DNA of 42,303 nt from an uncultured Clostridia bacterium. GTDB taxonomy: Bacteria; Bacillota; Clostridia; TANB77; CAG-508. A model generated the notes under the pieces. It was not told where the DNA came from. It ran no database searches and saw only the letters and a program-made list of their open reading frames with translations. Where the stretch lies: contig CANRED010000009.1 in assembly GCA_947629555.1 (NCBI GenBank), forward strand, positions 1 through 42,303, in the 5' to 3' direction. How positions within the stretch are numbered: position 1 is the stretch's first letter; each line of letters opens with the position of its first letter. A program made the position numbers and the translations under genes. Below are positions 7,132 through 15,536 of this stretch, one piece after another.

Positions 7132-8085
7132 CTATTCTTTATTTGTTATTTCTTCTAATCTTAGTAATTCTTCCCATCTTGCATCTACTTCTTTTTGGAA
7201 TTCTTCTATCATCCATTCATTTCCTGGTTTAAACATGTGTTTAAATCTCTTTTGTGGCTTTAAAAATTCCTCTATTGGCAATTTTTTTGCTGGTTTATAT
7301 GTTATTTTATATTTTCCATTTACGACCTCATATAATGGCCAATAACAAGTTTCTACTGCTAGTTTATTTATTTCCATTAACATTTCTGTTGGATATCCCC
7401 AACCTCTTGGGCATGGTGCTAATACATTTAAGAAACAAGCACCTTCTGTATATATGGCCTTTTCTGATTTTTCATATAAATCTTTGAAATTCATTATCGC
7501 TGCTGTTTGTGCAACATAAGGCAAATGGTGATTTGCCATTATTAATGTTAAATCTTTTCTTGATTGCATTTTACCAGGTATTTTTGTTCCTGCTGGTGTT
7601 GTTGTTGTATCTGCAAATTTTGGAGTTGCAGAAGATCTTTGAATACCCGTATTCATGTATGCTCCATTATCATAGCATACGTATACCATGTCGTGCCCTC
7701 TTTCCATAGCACCAGATAAACTTTGAAGTCCTATATCGTAAGTTCCTCCATCTCCACCAAAAGCTATAAATTTTGTGGTTTTATCTTCTGGCAATTTTCC
7801 TTGAGCTTTCATAGATTTATATGCTGCTTCCACCCCTGCACAAGTTGCCCCTGCACATTCGAAAGCTGTATGTATAAATGAATCTGTCCAAGCTGTATAT
7901 GGATATATGAATGTTGAAACCTCCATACAACCTGTAGCATTTGTTATTACTGCATGATCTTCTGGTTTTAATGCTCGAAGTACCATTCTTGCTACTGGTG
8001 GCGCACCACAACCTGCACACATTCTATGTCCAGATGTAAACCTTGATGGTCTATTTGCTATTATCTCTTTATGATTATATGCCAT
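7132..8085 (-). CDS. porB: 2-oxoacid (pyruvate):ferredoxin oxidoreductase, beta subunit
   Basis: A 317-residue thiamine-diphosphate-binding subunit of the four-subunit pyruvate or 2-oxoisovalerate:ferredoxin oxidoreductase, which oxidatively decarboxylates a 2-oxoacid to acyl-CoA and reduces ferredoxin. The N-terminus has HRMCAGCGAPPVARM with cysteines of the proximal [4Fe-4S] cluster; TNATGCMEVST carries a third. FIAFGGDGGTYDIGLQ is the ThDP/Mg motif, and YVCYDNGAYMNTGIQRS completes it. These features match PorB better than VorB or KorB, but substrate cannot be fixed from sequence alone. It is the last gene of porG-porD-porA-porB, 15 nt after porA. Confidence 0.93.
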   Translation of the reverse strand: MAYNHKEIIANRPSRFTSGHRMCAGCGAPPVARMVLRALKPEDHAVITNATGCMEVSTFIYPYTAWTDSFIHTAFECAGATCAGVEAAYKSMKAQGKLPEDKTTKFIAFGGDGGTYDIGLQSLSGAMERGHDMVYVCYDNGAYMNTGIQRSSATPKFADTTTTPAGTKIPGKMQSRKDLTLIMANHHLPYVAQTAAIMNFKDLYEKSEKAIYTEGACFLNVLAPCPRGWGYPTEMLMEINKLAVETCYWPLYEVVNGKYKITYKPAKKLPIEEFLKPQKRFKHMFKPGNEWMIEEFQKEVDARWEELLRLEEITNKE

Positions 8086-8100
8086 TTTTTATTTCCTCCT

Positions 8101-9282
8101 TTAATCTCTTACCCCTAGGTATCTGTATGGATTATCTATATTTCCTGTTTTTACAATTTTGCTTAAATCATTATATACCTTTTCTATGTCATCTGATTTT
8201 GTATCTCTTCCTCCAATACCATACACATAGCTTACTGTTGGTACATGAATATTATTTACATACATTCCTGAAACTACATCTTCAAATAATGCTCCACCTG
8301 CTGCATTTAAAGAATCTGCTTTGTCTAGTACAGCAATAGCCTTTAAGTTTGACAAAGCCTTTGCAACTTCTTCTGCAGGGAATGGTCTAAATACTCTTAT
8401 TTTTAGTAATCCTGCTTTTATTCCCTTTTCTCTTAATTTATCTATTGTGTATTTAGTAGTTCCTGCTGTTGAATTCATACAAACTATAGCAATTTCTGCG
8501 TCTTCTAATTTGTACTCTTCGAAGAAACCATATTTTCTTCCTGTCATTTTTTCAAAGTCTTTTGCAACTTCTAAAATTACTTTTTTTGCATTTTTCATGG
8601 CTTCTGCTTGTTGTCTTTTATGTTCGAAAAGATATGCTTGTAAATCTAAAGGTCCAATTGCCATTGGTTCCTTATCGTTTAATAAATAATGTTCTGGTTT
8701 ATATTGTCCTACAAACTCTTTTACCTTCTCATCTTCTATTAATTCAATATTTTCTATTGAATGAGATGTTATAAATCCATCTTGACATACCATTAATGGT
8801 AATAATACATCTTTATTTTCTGCAATTCTATGAGCCATAATTAAATTATCATAAGCCTCTTGGTTATTTTCTGAAAATAATTGTATCCAGCCAGAATCTC
8901 TAACTCCCATTGCATCTGAGTGGTCATTGTGTATATTTAATGGACCTGATACAGCTCTATTTACTAAAGACATTACTATTGGTAAACGTAAACTTGATGC
9001 TATGTATATCATTTCCCACATTAAAGACAACCCATTTGATGATGTTGCTGTCATTGCTCTTGCTCCTGCAGCCTCAGCACCTATACATGCACTCATTGCA
9101 CTATGTTCACTTTCTACTGCTACGAATTCTGTATCTACTGTACCATTGCTTACAAAGCTTGAAAAATATTGTGGTATTTCTGTTGATGGTGTTATTGGGA
9201 ATGCTGCTACAACATCAGGATTTATTTGTTTCATTGCTGTTGCTGCAGCTTCGTTACCGCTTAATCTTTCTCTTATTGACAT
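8101..9282 (-). CDS. porA: 2-oxoacid (pyruvate):ferredoxin oxidoreductase, alpha subunit
   Basis: A 393-residue subunit contributing the pyrimidine-binding half of the thiamine-diphosphate site. Recognised blocks are SGNEAAATAMKQINPDVVAA, FPITPSTEIPQYFSSF, FVAVESEHSAMSACIGAEAA, RAMTATSSNGLSLMWEM, and IAVLDKADSLNAAGG near the C-terminus. The start at 9282 (MSIRERLSGNE) has AAAGGAG about 8 nt upstream. A reading frame continues upstream to 9450 but runs through the GC-rich palindrome and overlaps porD, so it is not part of the protein. It works as a heterotetramer with the neighbouring porB, porG and porD products in the cytoplasm, feeding acetyl-CoA and reduced ferredoxin to fermentation. Confidence 0.94.
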   Translation of the reverse strand: MSIRERLSGNEAAATAMKQINPDVVAAFPITPSTEIPQYFSSFVSNGTVDTEFVAVESEHSAMSACIGAEAAGARAMTATSSNGLSLMWEMIYIASSLRLPIVMSLVNRAVSGPLNIHNDHSDAMGVRDSGWIQLFSENNQEAYDNLIMAHRIAENKDVLLPLMVCQDGFITSHSIENIELIEDEKVKEFVGQYKPEHYLLNDKEPMAIGPLDLQAYLFEHKRQQAEAMKNAKKVILEVAKDFEKMTGRKYGFFEEYKLEDAEIAIVCMNSTAGTTKYTIDKLREKGIKAGLLKIRVFRPFPAEEVAKALSNLKAIAVLDKADSLNAAGGALFEDVVSGMYVNNIHVPTVSYVYGIGGRDTKSDDIEKVYNDLSKIVKTGNIDNPYRYLGVRD

Positions 9283-9314
9283 TTTTATTTCTCCTTTCAA
9301 TTTATTTAAGTTAG

Positions 9315-9356
9315 CCTTCGAAGATACGGGGCGCCAAAAAACGCCGACCCCTACAT
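9315..9356. repeat. GC-rich palindromic repeat, CCTTCGAAG...CCCCTACA type
   Basis: A GC-rich insertion between porD and porA: CCTTCGAAG, then a hairpin (GGGGCG / CGCC-GA-CCCC), then CCCCTACA. The same architecture occurs at 11954 and in the array at 15250-15490. It sits inside an operon with no sign of blocking it. Confidence 0.7.
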
Positions 9357-9389
9357 GATAAATAACATGTATTTCATCAAATAATAATA

Positions 9390-9674
9390 TTATTTCATTT
9401 CGATTGCGCCAAATGGGCATACCTTTGCACATACTCCACAACCTTTGCACATATCGTAATTAAAATCTTCTCTTTTTTGTTCTTTGTTTACTGGTATTGC
9501 ATCGTCTGGGCATACTGGAAAACATAGTCCACATTGCTTACATTTTTCAGATAAATATATTGGCTTTATGCTTCTCCAATCCCCAGTTTTAAAATTTCTT
9601 GCATTACCTGCTTCATATATATTTCCACCTATAGTTAATTCTGTCCAAGGCGTTTTTGCATTTATTTCAGCCAT
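9390..9674 (-). CDS. porD: 2-oxoacid:ferredoxin oxidoreductase, delta (2[4Fe-4S] ferredoxin) subunit
   Basis: A 94-residue protein with two CxxCxxCxxxCP-type cluster motifs: CKQCGLCFPVCPDDAI and CKGCGVCAKVCPFGAI. The N-terminal region (PWTELTIGGNIYEAGNA, FKTGDWRSIKP) is typical of the PorD subunit, which carries electrons from the ThDP site to soluble ferredoxin. I set the start at 9674: the upstream ATG at 9680 is only 1-2 nt from the AAGGAG site, whereas this one is spaced about 7 nt. It lies between porG and porA, 72 nt after porG. Confidence 0.93.
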   Translation of the reverse strand: MAEINAKTPWTELTIGGNIYEAGNARNFKTGDWRSIKPIYLSEKCKQCGLCFPVCPDDAIPVNKEQKREDFNYDMCKGCGVCAKVCPFGAIEMK

Positions 9675-9746
9675 TTTCATTCTCCTTCCTTAATGAGTTA
9701 GGAAAAAATTAAATTTTATACAGTTAAAATTGTAATTATTTTCCAA

Positions 9747-10329
9747 CTACTGTATTTGTTTTACTTCTTTTAAAGCCATCTCCAATGCTTTCATATTTCC
9801 ATCTATTACTTCTGGTTTTTTTGCAAATTTATGTTTAAATGAACCTATCATATCATTTAAGAAATCCTCTTCTGTCATAACTTTGCTTACTTTTACAACT
9901 GCTGCAAGCATTGGAGTATTAGGGAAATATTTTCCTAATGTCTCCATAGATATTTTTCTTGCATCTATTGTGTATATTTTTCCATTATATCCTTTTAAAA
10001 CATTTTTTAAATATTCTGCATCTTTTGTTGTGTTAATAATTATTGCACCAGTTTCTTTTAAGCCAGCTGTAACATTTACAGATTCTAGCAAAGTATCATC
10101 TACAACAACTACATAATCTGGTTCATATATATTGCTATGTATTGTAATTGGATTATTACTTATTCTATTGTACGCGGTTATTGGTGCTCCCATTCTTTCT
10201 GGACCATACTCAGGAAACCCCTGAATATATTTTCCCGTGTTAAATGCAGCATCTGCAAGTAATAATGACGCTGTTTTTGCACCTTGTCCGTCCTCTTCCA
10301 TGCCATCTTATTTCTATTAAGTTATCCAT
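9747..10329 (-). CDS. porG: 2-oxoacid:ferredoxin oxidoreductase, gamma subunit, one CGG +1 frameshift site
   Basis: The gamma subunit is about 190 residues. The long reading frame starts only at 10301, but the true N-terminus is upstream in another frame: ATG at 10329 after AAAGGGGGAAATTTA encodes MDNLIEIRWHGRG, and the conserved GRGGQGAKTAS motif is completed only if one C at 10290 is skipped (AGA-GGA-C-GGA-CAA). The corrected protein is 193 residues, normal for PorG. As in rodA, walK and ndvB, the extra base produces an in-frame CGG just before a glycine codon. Later blocks FPEYGPERMGAPITAYNR and DYVVVVDDTLL are typical. It is the first gene of the por operon, with a consensus-like promoter at 10364-10392. 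Confidence 0.9.
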
Positions 10330-10363
10330 TAAATTTCCCCCTTTTGCAATTCTAACATTTATT

Positions 10364-10392
10364 AGTATATTGCTATTTCTTTCGTATGTCAA
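10364..10392 (-). promoter_or_regulatory. Promoter of the porGDAB operon
   Basis: Minus strand TTGACA (10392-10387), 17 nt, TATACT (10369-10364), about 35 nt before the porG start. It is back-to-back with the spoIIID promoter at 10416-10444; only 23 bp separate the two -35 boxes, so one regulator bound between them could affect both genes. Confidence 0.75.
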
Positions 10393-10415
10393 TATACAAA
10401 GCCAGTATTCATCGC

Positions 10416-10444
10416 TTGCAAGATTACATAAAATGTGGTATAAT
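10416..10444 (+). promoter_or_regulatory. Promoter of spoIIID
   Basis: TTGCAA, 17-nt spacer, TATAAT on the plus strand, 37 nt before the start codon. It looks like a housekeeping sigma-A promoter; no clear sigma-E signature was seen, although in Bacillus spoIIID is sigma-E dependent. Confidence 0.65.
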
Positions 10445-10481
10445 GTAATTGTTCCTTATGGATTGCTAAGAGGAGGTTATT

Positions 10482-10742
10482 ATGACAGCAAAAATTACGG
10501 ACGAACTGGTGACCAAGATGGCTGAGTACTTTGTTACAGAGAAATCTACAGTGCGGGAAACTGCCAATCGTTTTGGTGTTTCCAAAAGTACTGTACATTC
10601 CGTACTGAGAAACAAAGTTCAAGGTGCATATTTACAAAAAGAAGTTGATGCACTGTTAAAATTAAATCGTATCATGGGTCCAATTCGTGGTGGAGAGGCA
10701 ACTCGTATTAAATCCATCAGTAAAAGGCTAAACAAAACTTAG
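10482..10742 (+). CDS. spoIIID: SpoIIID-like sporulation transcriptional regulator
   Basis: An 86-residue DNA-binding protein. The helix-turn-helix segment TVRETANRFGVSKSTVHSVL and the later IRGGEATRIK block match the SpoIIID family, which switches mother-cell gene expression after engulfment in endospore formers. The ATG follows AGAGGAGG with good spacing. The gene is on the plus strand, convergent with fdx and divergent from the por operon. Codon use is richer in CGT, CTG and GTG than in neighbours, and the conserved arginine of TVRETA is encoded by CGG read in frame. That is a direct counter-example to CGG being unreadable everywhere. Confidence 0.9.
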   Translation: MTAKITDELVTKMAEYFVTEKSTVRETANRFGVSKSTVHSVLRNKVQGAYLQKEVDALLKLNRIMGPIRGGEATRIKSISKRLNKT

Positions 10743-10747
10743 CAAAA

Positions 10748-10772
10748 TGGAGGAGTCTTATTGACTCCTCCA
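10748..10772. terminator. Terminator between spoIIID and fdx
   Basis: A 10-bp perfect stem (TGGAGGAGTC / GACTCCTCCA) with loop TTATT, 5 nt after the spoIIID stop. The minus side is followed by TTTTG and the plus side by TTATCATT, so it probably serves both convergent genes. Confidence 0.75.
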
Positions 10773-10798
10773 TTATCATTATTATTTATTATGTACAT

Positions 10799-10978
<180 letters not shown>

Positions 10979-11004
10979 TTATCACCACCTTTTATATGTT
11001 CATT

Positions 11005-11919
11005 TTAATAATCTTCTTTGTTTTCATCCATTTTCTCTAATTTTTCCAACTTTTCTAATTCTTTTAAATCTTCTGGATTATCTACTTTTATATCGTCTTT
11101 TTCTTCTGCATCCTTTATTATTTTAACATCTTTTGCATCATACCTTTTATAAAAAGTATCGTCTGAATCTGAAAATTTTACCTTTATTCTTTCTTTTAAT
11201 GTTTCAACTCCACATACTTCTCCAACGCCATCTTCTGTTTTTACGATTGCACCAATTTTAGGTAATCTCTTTAATTTATCTTCATATACATCTTGCTCAT
11301 ATTTTAAGCAACACATTAATCTTCCACAATTACCTGATATTTTAGATGGATTCAATGAAATATTTTGTTCCTTTGCCATTTTTATTGATACTGTTTCAAA
11401 ATTTCCTAGAAAAGAACAACAGCAAAGTTCTCTTCCACACATTCCATTTCCACCTAATCTTTTTATTTCATCTCTTACACCAATTTGCCTTAATTCTATT
11501 CTAGTTTTAAATATTGCAGCTAATTCTTTAACTAATTCTCTAAAATCTATTCTACCATCTGCTGTAAAATAAAATAAAATTTTAGAATTATCAAATTTAT
11601 ATTCCACATCTATTACATTCATGTCTAAATTATGTTTTTTTGCTTTTTCTTGACATATTTTTAGTGCTTCTTTTTCTTTAGATTTATTTTCATTATATTG
11701 TTTTATATCTTTATAAGTTGCTATTCTTATAACTTTTTTTAGTGGAGTAGTAATCTTTTCATCTGGTAATTGCCTATTTGCAATTACTACTTCGCCATAT
11801 TCATCACCCATTGCAGTTTCTACAATTACAAATTTTCCTTTTTCTATTGTAAGGCCATTTGAATCAAAGAAATATATTTTACCTGGTTTTTTAAACCTTA
11901 CACCCACTATATTTTTCAT
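11005..11919 (-). CDS. ricT: RicT/YaaT-type PSP1 domain protein
   Basis: A 304-residue PSP1-family protein. The N-terminal VGVRFKKPGKIYFFD and ETAMGDEYGEVV open the domain, and two cysteine clusters, GNGMCGRELCC and ISGNCGRLMCCL, are invariant in RicT. In Bacillus RicT acts with RicA and RicF in an Fe-S-containing complex that promotes RNase Y processing and affects sporulation and competence. The C-terminal 30 residues are lysine- and glutamate-rich and look disordered (LEKLEKLEKMDENKED). The gene follows holB, an arrangement common in Firmicutes. A 141-bp inverted-repeat element (12020-12160) and a GC-rich palindrome lie in the 248-bp gap between holB and ricT. Confidence 0.92.
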   Translation of the reverse strand: MKNIVGVRFKKPGKIYFFDSNGLTIEKGKFVIVETAMGDEYGEVVIANRQLPDEKITTPLKKVIRIATYKDIKQYNENKSKEKEALKICQEKAKKHNLDMNVIDVEYKFDNSKILFYFTADGRIDFRELVKELAAIFKTRIELRQIGVRDEIKRLGGNGMCGRELCCCSFLGNFETVSIKMAKEQNISLNPSKISGNCGRLMCCLKYEQDVYEDKLKRLPKIGAIVKTEDGVGEVCGVETLKERIKVKFSDSDDTFYKRYDAKDVKIIKDAEEKDDIKVDNPEDLKELEKLEKLEKMDENKEDY

Positions 11920-11953
11920 ATTTATCTCCTTTTTTATTATTAATTTTGAAATC

Positions 11954-11993
11954 CCTTCGAAGCAGCGGAACGACGAGGGCGTCGTTCCCTACA
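11954..11993. repeat. GC-rich palindromic repeat (GGAACGACG...CGTCGTTCC)
   Basis: CCTTCGAAG (11954-11962) followed by a 9-bp hairpin GGAACGACG / CGTCGTTCC with a 4-nt loop (11967-11988) and CCTACA. It is nearly identical to the three hairpins of the tandem array at 15250-15490, showing a dispersed family in this chromosome. Confidence 0.75.
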
Positions 11994-12019
11994 AATGTTA
12001 TTTTATTATTAAAGTTACC

Positions 12020-12160
12020 AAAGTATAATATTATTATTTTTTACGAGTTCGACCTGAATATTAATGTCTTTAATACAATTATAATGTGTCTCTAAAGTTT
12101 GAATAGTTTGTATCTTAAACGCCTTGGAGAACGGAATAAAAAATAATAATATTATACTTT
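12020..12160. repeat. Inverted-repeat element family type 2, copy A (141 bp)
   Basis: Perfect 23-bp terminal inverted repeats (12020-12042 and 12138-12160) flank a core that shares TTACGAGTTCGACC near one end and AAACGCCTTGGAGAACGGAA near the other with copies at 16446 and 24901. The arm sequence differs from the other copies (it begins AAAGTATAATATTATT instead of AATTATAATAATATT), yet both arms have changed together so pairing is complete. An internal minus-strand hairpin TAAT-TGT-ATTA corresponds to CAAC-CATA-GTTG in copy B. It begins 8 bp after the holB stop codon. Confidence 0.8.
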
Positions 12161-12167
12161 AAAATTT

Positions 12168-13076
12168 TTAATATTTATTATTTATGGTTTCCCACGTGTT
12201 TAATAATAAATTGTCTATTGTCATATCTAAATTTGCATTTTTGTTTAACCTATCTTTTGTATCTTCTACTATTTTAATTGCATCTATATATTCATTTTTA
12301 TTGTTAGCTACTTTTAATTTATCAAAAAATAATACATTTATATACTCTAATATATTCATTATTTCTTCTTTGTTTTTTAGTAATATTTCTTTTTTGTTTA
12401 ATAAATCTATTATATTTATATTTTCTATATTATTAAATATTTGTTCAATCTCTGAATATATTTCTTGCTTTCCTTGTAAATTAATTGCTTTTTCTATACT
12501 TCCTGAAAATAATTTTAACATATTTTCTGTTATATTACTATAGTTATATTTTTCCAGTAATATTCTTTTTAAATCATCATCATTTATTTTATTAAAATTT
12601 ATTCTAATGCATCTTGATTTTATTGTGTTTAAAAACATATTTTCATTTGTACCAATTAATATTATTACCGCATATTCTGGTGGTTCTTCTAAAGTTTTTA
12701 ACAAGCAGTTTTGTGCCTCTTTCGTCATAGTTTCTGCATTATTTATTATATATACTTTTTTATTTGAAATTATTGGCTTTTCTGTAATTTTAGTATTCAT
12801 TAATCTTATTTGCTCTATTTTTATGCTATTTTCATCTGGCTCTATAACTTGAAAATCTGGGTTATTTAAAGTATTAAATTCTATACATGACTTACAATTA
12901 TTACAGCCAGTTTTTTCATTACATAAAATTGCTTTTGCAAATTCCTTAGCAAATAACAACTTGCCAATTCCGGAAATTCCTACAAACATGTATCCATGCG
13001 AAATATTTCCTGTTTTTATTATTTCTGTTAGCACCTGTTTTACATTATCATTTCCTACTAAATTTTCGAAACTCAT
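12168..13076 (-). CDS. holB: DNA polymerase III delta' subunit
   Basis: A 302-residue AAA+ clamp-loader subunit. The N-terminal P-loop region reads GISGIGKLLFAKEFAKAIL, a degenerate Walker A lacking the Ser/Thr after GK, which fits delta' subunits that do not hydrolyse ATP. A zinc-type cysteine cluster CNEKTGCNNCKSC follows, then KVYIINNAETMTKEAQNCLLKTLEEPPEYA, the hallmark of the DnaX/delta' family (given here as positions 105-135), and SRC near residue 157. It loads the beta clamp together with tau and delta. lepB ends one base before this gene starts, so they are translationally coupled. Confidence 0.9.
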   Translation of the reverse strand: MSFENLVGNDNVKQVLTEIIKTGNISHGYMFVGISGIGKLLFAKEFAKAILCNEKTGCNNCKSCIEFNTLNNPDFQVIEPDENSIKIEQIRLMNTKITEKPIISNKKVYIINNAETMTKEAQNCLLKTLEEPPEYAVIILIGTNENMFLNTIKSRCIRINFNKINDDDLKRILLEKYNYSNITENMLKLFSGSIEKAINLQGKQEIYSEIEQIFNNIENINIIDLLNKKEILLKNKEEIMNILEYINVLFFDKLKVANNKNEYIDAIKIVEDTKDRLNKNANLDMTIDNLLLNTWETINNKY

Positions 13077-13077
13077 T

Positions 13078-13725
13078 TTAATTTACCTTTCCAAATTTGT
13101 TAAGTGGCCAAAATCTGAAAAGCACTTTGCTTTCTACTTTATTAATTGGTATACAACCAAAAGCTCTACTGTCTGTACTTCCGCCTCTATTATCTCCTAA
13201 AACGAATAAATACCCCTCTGGAACTACTAAGTTTGTATACAAACCTCCCAAAGAACCAGTTTTTACTCCGCTTGGTAAATAATCTTCGTTTAACACTTCT
13301 CCATTTATATAAACTTTATCATCTTTTATTTCAACATGTTCACCTGGTAAGCCTATTATTCTCTTTATAAAACTAATTTTATTTCTTTCTAAAAAGTAAT
13401 AATTAAACTTTTCCCACCAATTTGTTGGATTGTAATCATATATTGCAACTGGATTGTTTAAATCTACATTTGCTAATGTTCTATTTTTTTCTGATGGAGC
13501 TTCAAAAGTTATTATATCTCCTCTTTTCAATTTTCCATTTACTGTTGTAACCCATCTATTTAATATTAATCTATCTCCTTGCATTAATGTCGTTTGCATT
13601 GATGTTTGTTGTACTAATGTTGGAGTTCCAATAAAATGCCTAAATAATAAGGCTAATATTACTGCTACTATTATACAAATAATCCATTCTATTACATTTT
13701 TTACCTTAGGATCTACTTTTATCAT
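13078..13725 (-). CDS. lepB: Type I signal peptidase
   Basis: A 215-residue S26 serine protease that cleaves secretory signal peptides on the outer membrane face. An N-terminal transmembrane helix (residues 10-32) is followed by box B, TSMQTTLMQGDRLILNRW with the catalytic serine near residue 42, box D, SFIKRIIGLPGEHVEIKDD with the catalytic lysine, and box E, GDNRGGSTDSRAFG. It is the first gene of the lepB-holB-ricT-fdx cluster and has its own promoter at 13757-13785. Length is typical of Gram-positive SipS-type enzymes. Confidence 0.95.
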   Translation of the reverse strand: MIKVDPKVKNVIEWIICIIVAVILALLFRHFIGTPTLVQQTSMQTTLMQGDRLILNRWVTTVNGKLKRGDIITFEAPSEKNRTLANVDLNNPVAIYDYNPTNWWEKFNYYFLERNKISFIKRIIGLPGEHVEIKDDKVYINGEVLNEDYLPSGVKTGSLGGLYTNLVVPEGYLFVLGDNRGGSTDSRAFGCIPINKVESKVLFRFWPLNKFGKVN

Positions 13726-13756
13726 ATGAATAACCTTCTTTCTAAAACACTATTAT

Positions 13757-13785
13757 ATTATACAATAGTGTAAGCAAATAAGCAA
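13757..13785 (-). promoter_or_regulatory. Promoter of lepB-holB-ricT cluster
   Basis: Minus strand TTGCTT (13785-13780), 17 nt, TATAAT (13762-13757). An inverted repeat ACACTATT / AATAGTGT brackets the -10 box, possibly an operator or a weak hairpin in the short leader. Confidence 0.6.
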
Positions 13786-13800
13786 TGTTTTTTATACTAT

Positions 13801-15223
13801 TTATGCCTGCTTTGTTGGTAATTGTATAACAACTTCTGTGCCTTGTCCTACTACACTTTTTATATCAATACTTCCACCATTATTATCTAATATTTCTTTT
13901 GCTATTGATAGTCCGAAGTCCAGTTCCTCCCATTTCTCTAGTTCTTGCCTTATCTACTCTATAAAATCTTTCAAATATTCTAGCCAAATCTTCTTCTGGT
14001 ATTCCTATACCATTATCTATAATTTTTATATATGCATTATTATATACAAAACCTACATATATTTTTATTTTTCCAAAATCTTTAGTATACTTTATACTAT
14101 TTGATAGTATATTTAATATTACTCTTTCTATACCATATTTATCTGCGCATACTGGTGGAACATTGGCTGTTACAAAACATTCAGTATCTTGATGCTTTTT
14201 ATCTATTTCTATTTGCAATTTTTCTTGGCATTTCTTTACTAATTCTCCTAAATCAAATTCTGTTTTTTCTATACGTGTCTGTGAATTATCGTATCTTGAT
14301 AAAGTAAGTAAATCACTTACTAATTTTGCCATTCTTCTTGCTTCAGTAGCTATTACATTTAAGAATTTGTCTTGTATTTCCTTTTCATATTCACCTTCTA
14401 ATAATGTATCTGCATATCCCATTATTGATGTTATAGGTGTTTTTAATTCGTGAGATACATCTGCTACGAATTCTTTTCTCATATTATCTAGTTTTACGTG
14501 TTCTGTGATATCTTGAATTACTACTATCATTCCTGCAGGTCTATCATTTTCATCTTTATAAGGTGCAAAAAACATATTAATATATCTGTCTCCAACTTTT
14601 ACTTTTTGCTCTGATGAAGTCCAATTTTCTAGATAAATAATTTTTTCCATATTTATATCTATATTTAATTTTTTAAATATTTTTTCAAAAGTATCGTCAT
14701 CTTCTTTTAATCCTAAAAATGTTATTGCTGCTGGATTTATATGTATTATACTTCCATCAATTCCAAAAGCAATTATTCCGTCTGTCATGTGTAAAAGTAT
14801 AGTTTCCATTTGTTTTTTCTGTCTTGTGGCTTCATTTAAATTTTGTCTCATTTCTACACTTATATAGTTAAATGCATCTGTTAAATCTGTAATTTCATTT
14901 TTCTTTTTTTCATCAGTCTTGTTTGTTTTTATCATATCACTTGCAACCATTTTTTCCGCACTTTTTATTAATTTCGTTGTAGGATTTACTATGTGTTTAT
15001 TAACAAATACACCAACCATAATAGAAATAACTGTAAATATTGATATTCCTGATATAAATAATATTTGGCTTTGTTTCATTTGAACTTCAACCGCTTCTTT
15101 TTCTATTACATTTTGCTGTAAATCTTTCATTGTAATCATGGAAAATATGCCTATTCCAGATATTACAACAATTCCTACTGTTACTAATATTAATATTATT
15201 TTTATTTGAATATTTTTAAACAA
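13801..15223 (-). CDS. walK: WalK/PhoR-like sensor histidine kinase, one CGG +1 frameshift site
   Basis: Two transmembrane helices (about residues 8-28 and 52-72), a HAMP region, a PAS domain around residues 135-240 (TDGIIAFGIDGSIIHINPAA), HisKA with ADVSHELKTPITSIMGYADT and the phospho-histidine near residue 256, then a HATPase with NILSNSIKYT (N box) and IIDNGIGIPEEDLARIFERF (G1). The open frame fails at GGTGL, exactly where the G2 box GLGLSIAKEIL should begin. Skipping one C at 13915 (CTT-C-GGA-CTA) restores it and the frame continues to a stop at 13801, giving 473 residues. A TTG start at 15223 follows GAAGGA; no in-frame ATG fits. WalK is normally essential. walR lies upstream, separated by a terminator and a repeat array. 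Confidence 0.88.
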
Positions 15224-15249
15224 TTAAACATCCTTCTTTCTTATAGATA

Positions 15250-15490
15250 TTTCTTCGGAGTGACGGAACGACGAGGGCGTCGTTCCCTACAAAATGGGTT
15301 GCATACCATGTGACCAATATATTATTGGGGTATGCCTTCGGAGCACGGAACGACGAGGGCGTCGTTCCCTACAATGTGGGTTGCATACCATGCGACCAAT
15401 ATATTATTGGGGTATGCCTTCGAAGAACGGAACGACGAGGGCGTCGTTCCCTACAATGTTTCGGGTCGTTGGGGACGCCGACCCCTACAA
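15250..15490. repeat. 82-bp tandem repeat array of GC-rich palindromes
   Basis: The 326-bp walR-walK gap contains a GC-rich array. The hairpin GGAACGACG-AGGG-CGTCGTTCC starts at 15265, 15347 and 15429, an exact 82-bp period. Between hairpins lies a second unit with GCATACC / GGTATGC arms enclosing CCAATA-TAT-TATTGG. The last copy runs into a related hairpin GGGTCG / CGACCC followed by CCCCTACA. Open reading frames here in several frames are by-products of the repeats. Confidence 0.85.
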
Positions 15491-15502
15491 ATTTATTTCA
15501 TT

Positions 15503-15536
15503 AAAAAGCAAGTCTGGGATGGTACCCAGACTTGCT
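15503..15536 (-). terminator. Intrinsic terminator of walR
   Basis: A 12-bp perfect stem (AGCAAGTCTGGG / CCCAGACTTGCT, loop of 6) followed by TTTTT on the minus strand, 14 bp after the walR stop. Full termination would uncouple walK from walR, which is unusual for this pair; read-through or a promoter inside the repeat array is required for walK. Confidence 0.85.

Noticed and set aside
9283..9450. 56-residue N-terminal extension of PorA
   Set aside because: It reads through a palindromic repeat and overlaps porD; the ATG at 9282 has a proper ribosome site and starts the conserved sequence.
12020..12160. tRNA or tRNA-like gene suggested by GAGTTCGACC
   Set aside because: No acceptor or anticodon stem fits; the motif is part of a repeated inverted-repeat element.
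15250..15490. Possible CRISPR array
   Set aside because: Only about 2.5 units, spacers are themselves repeated, and no cas genes are near.
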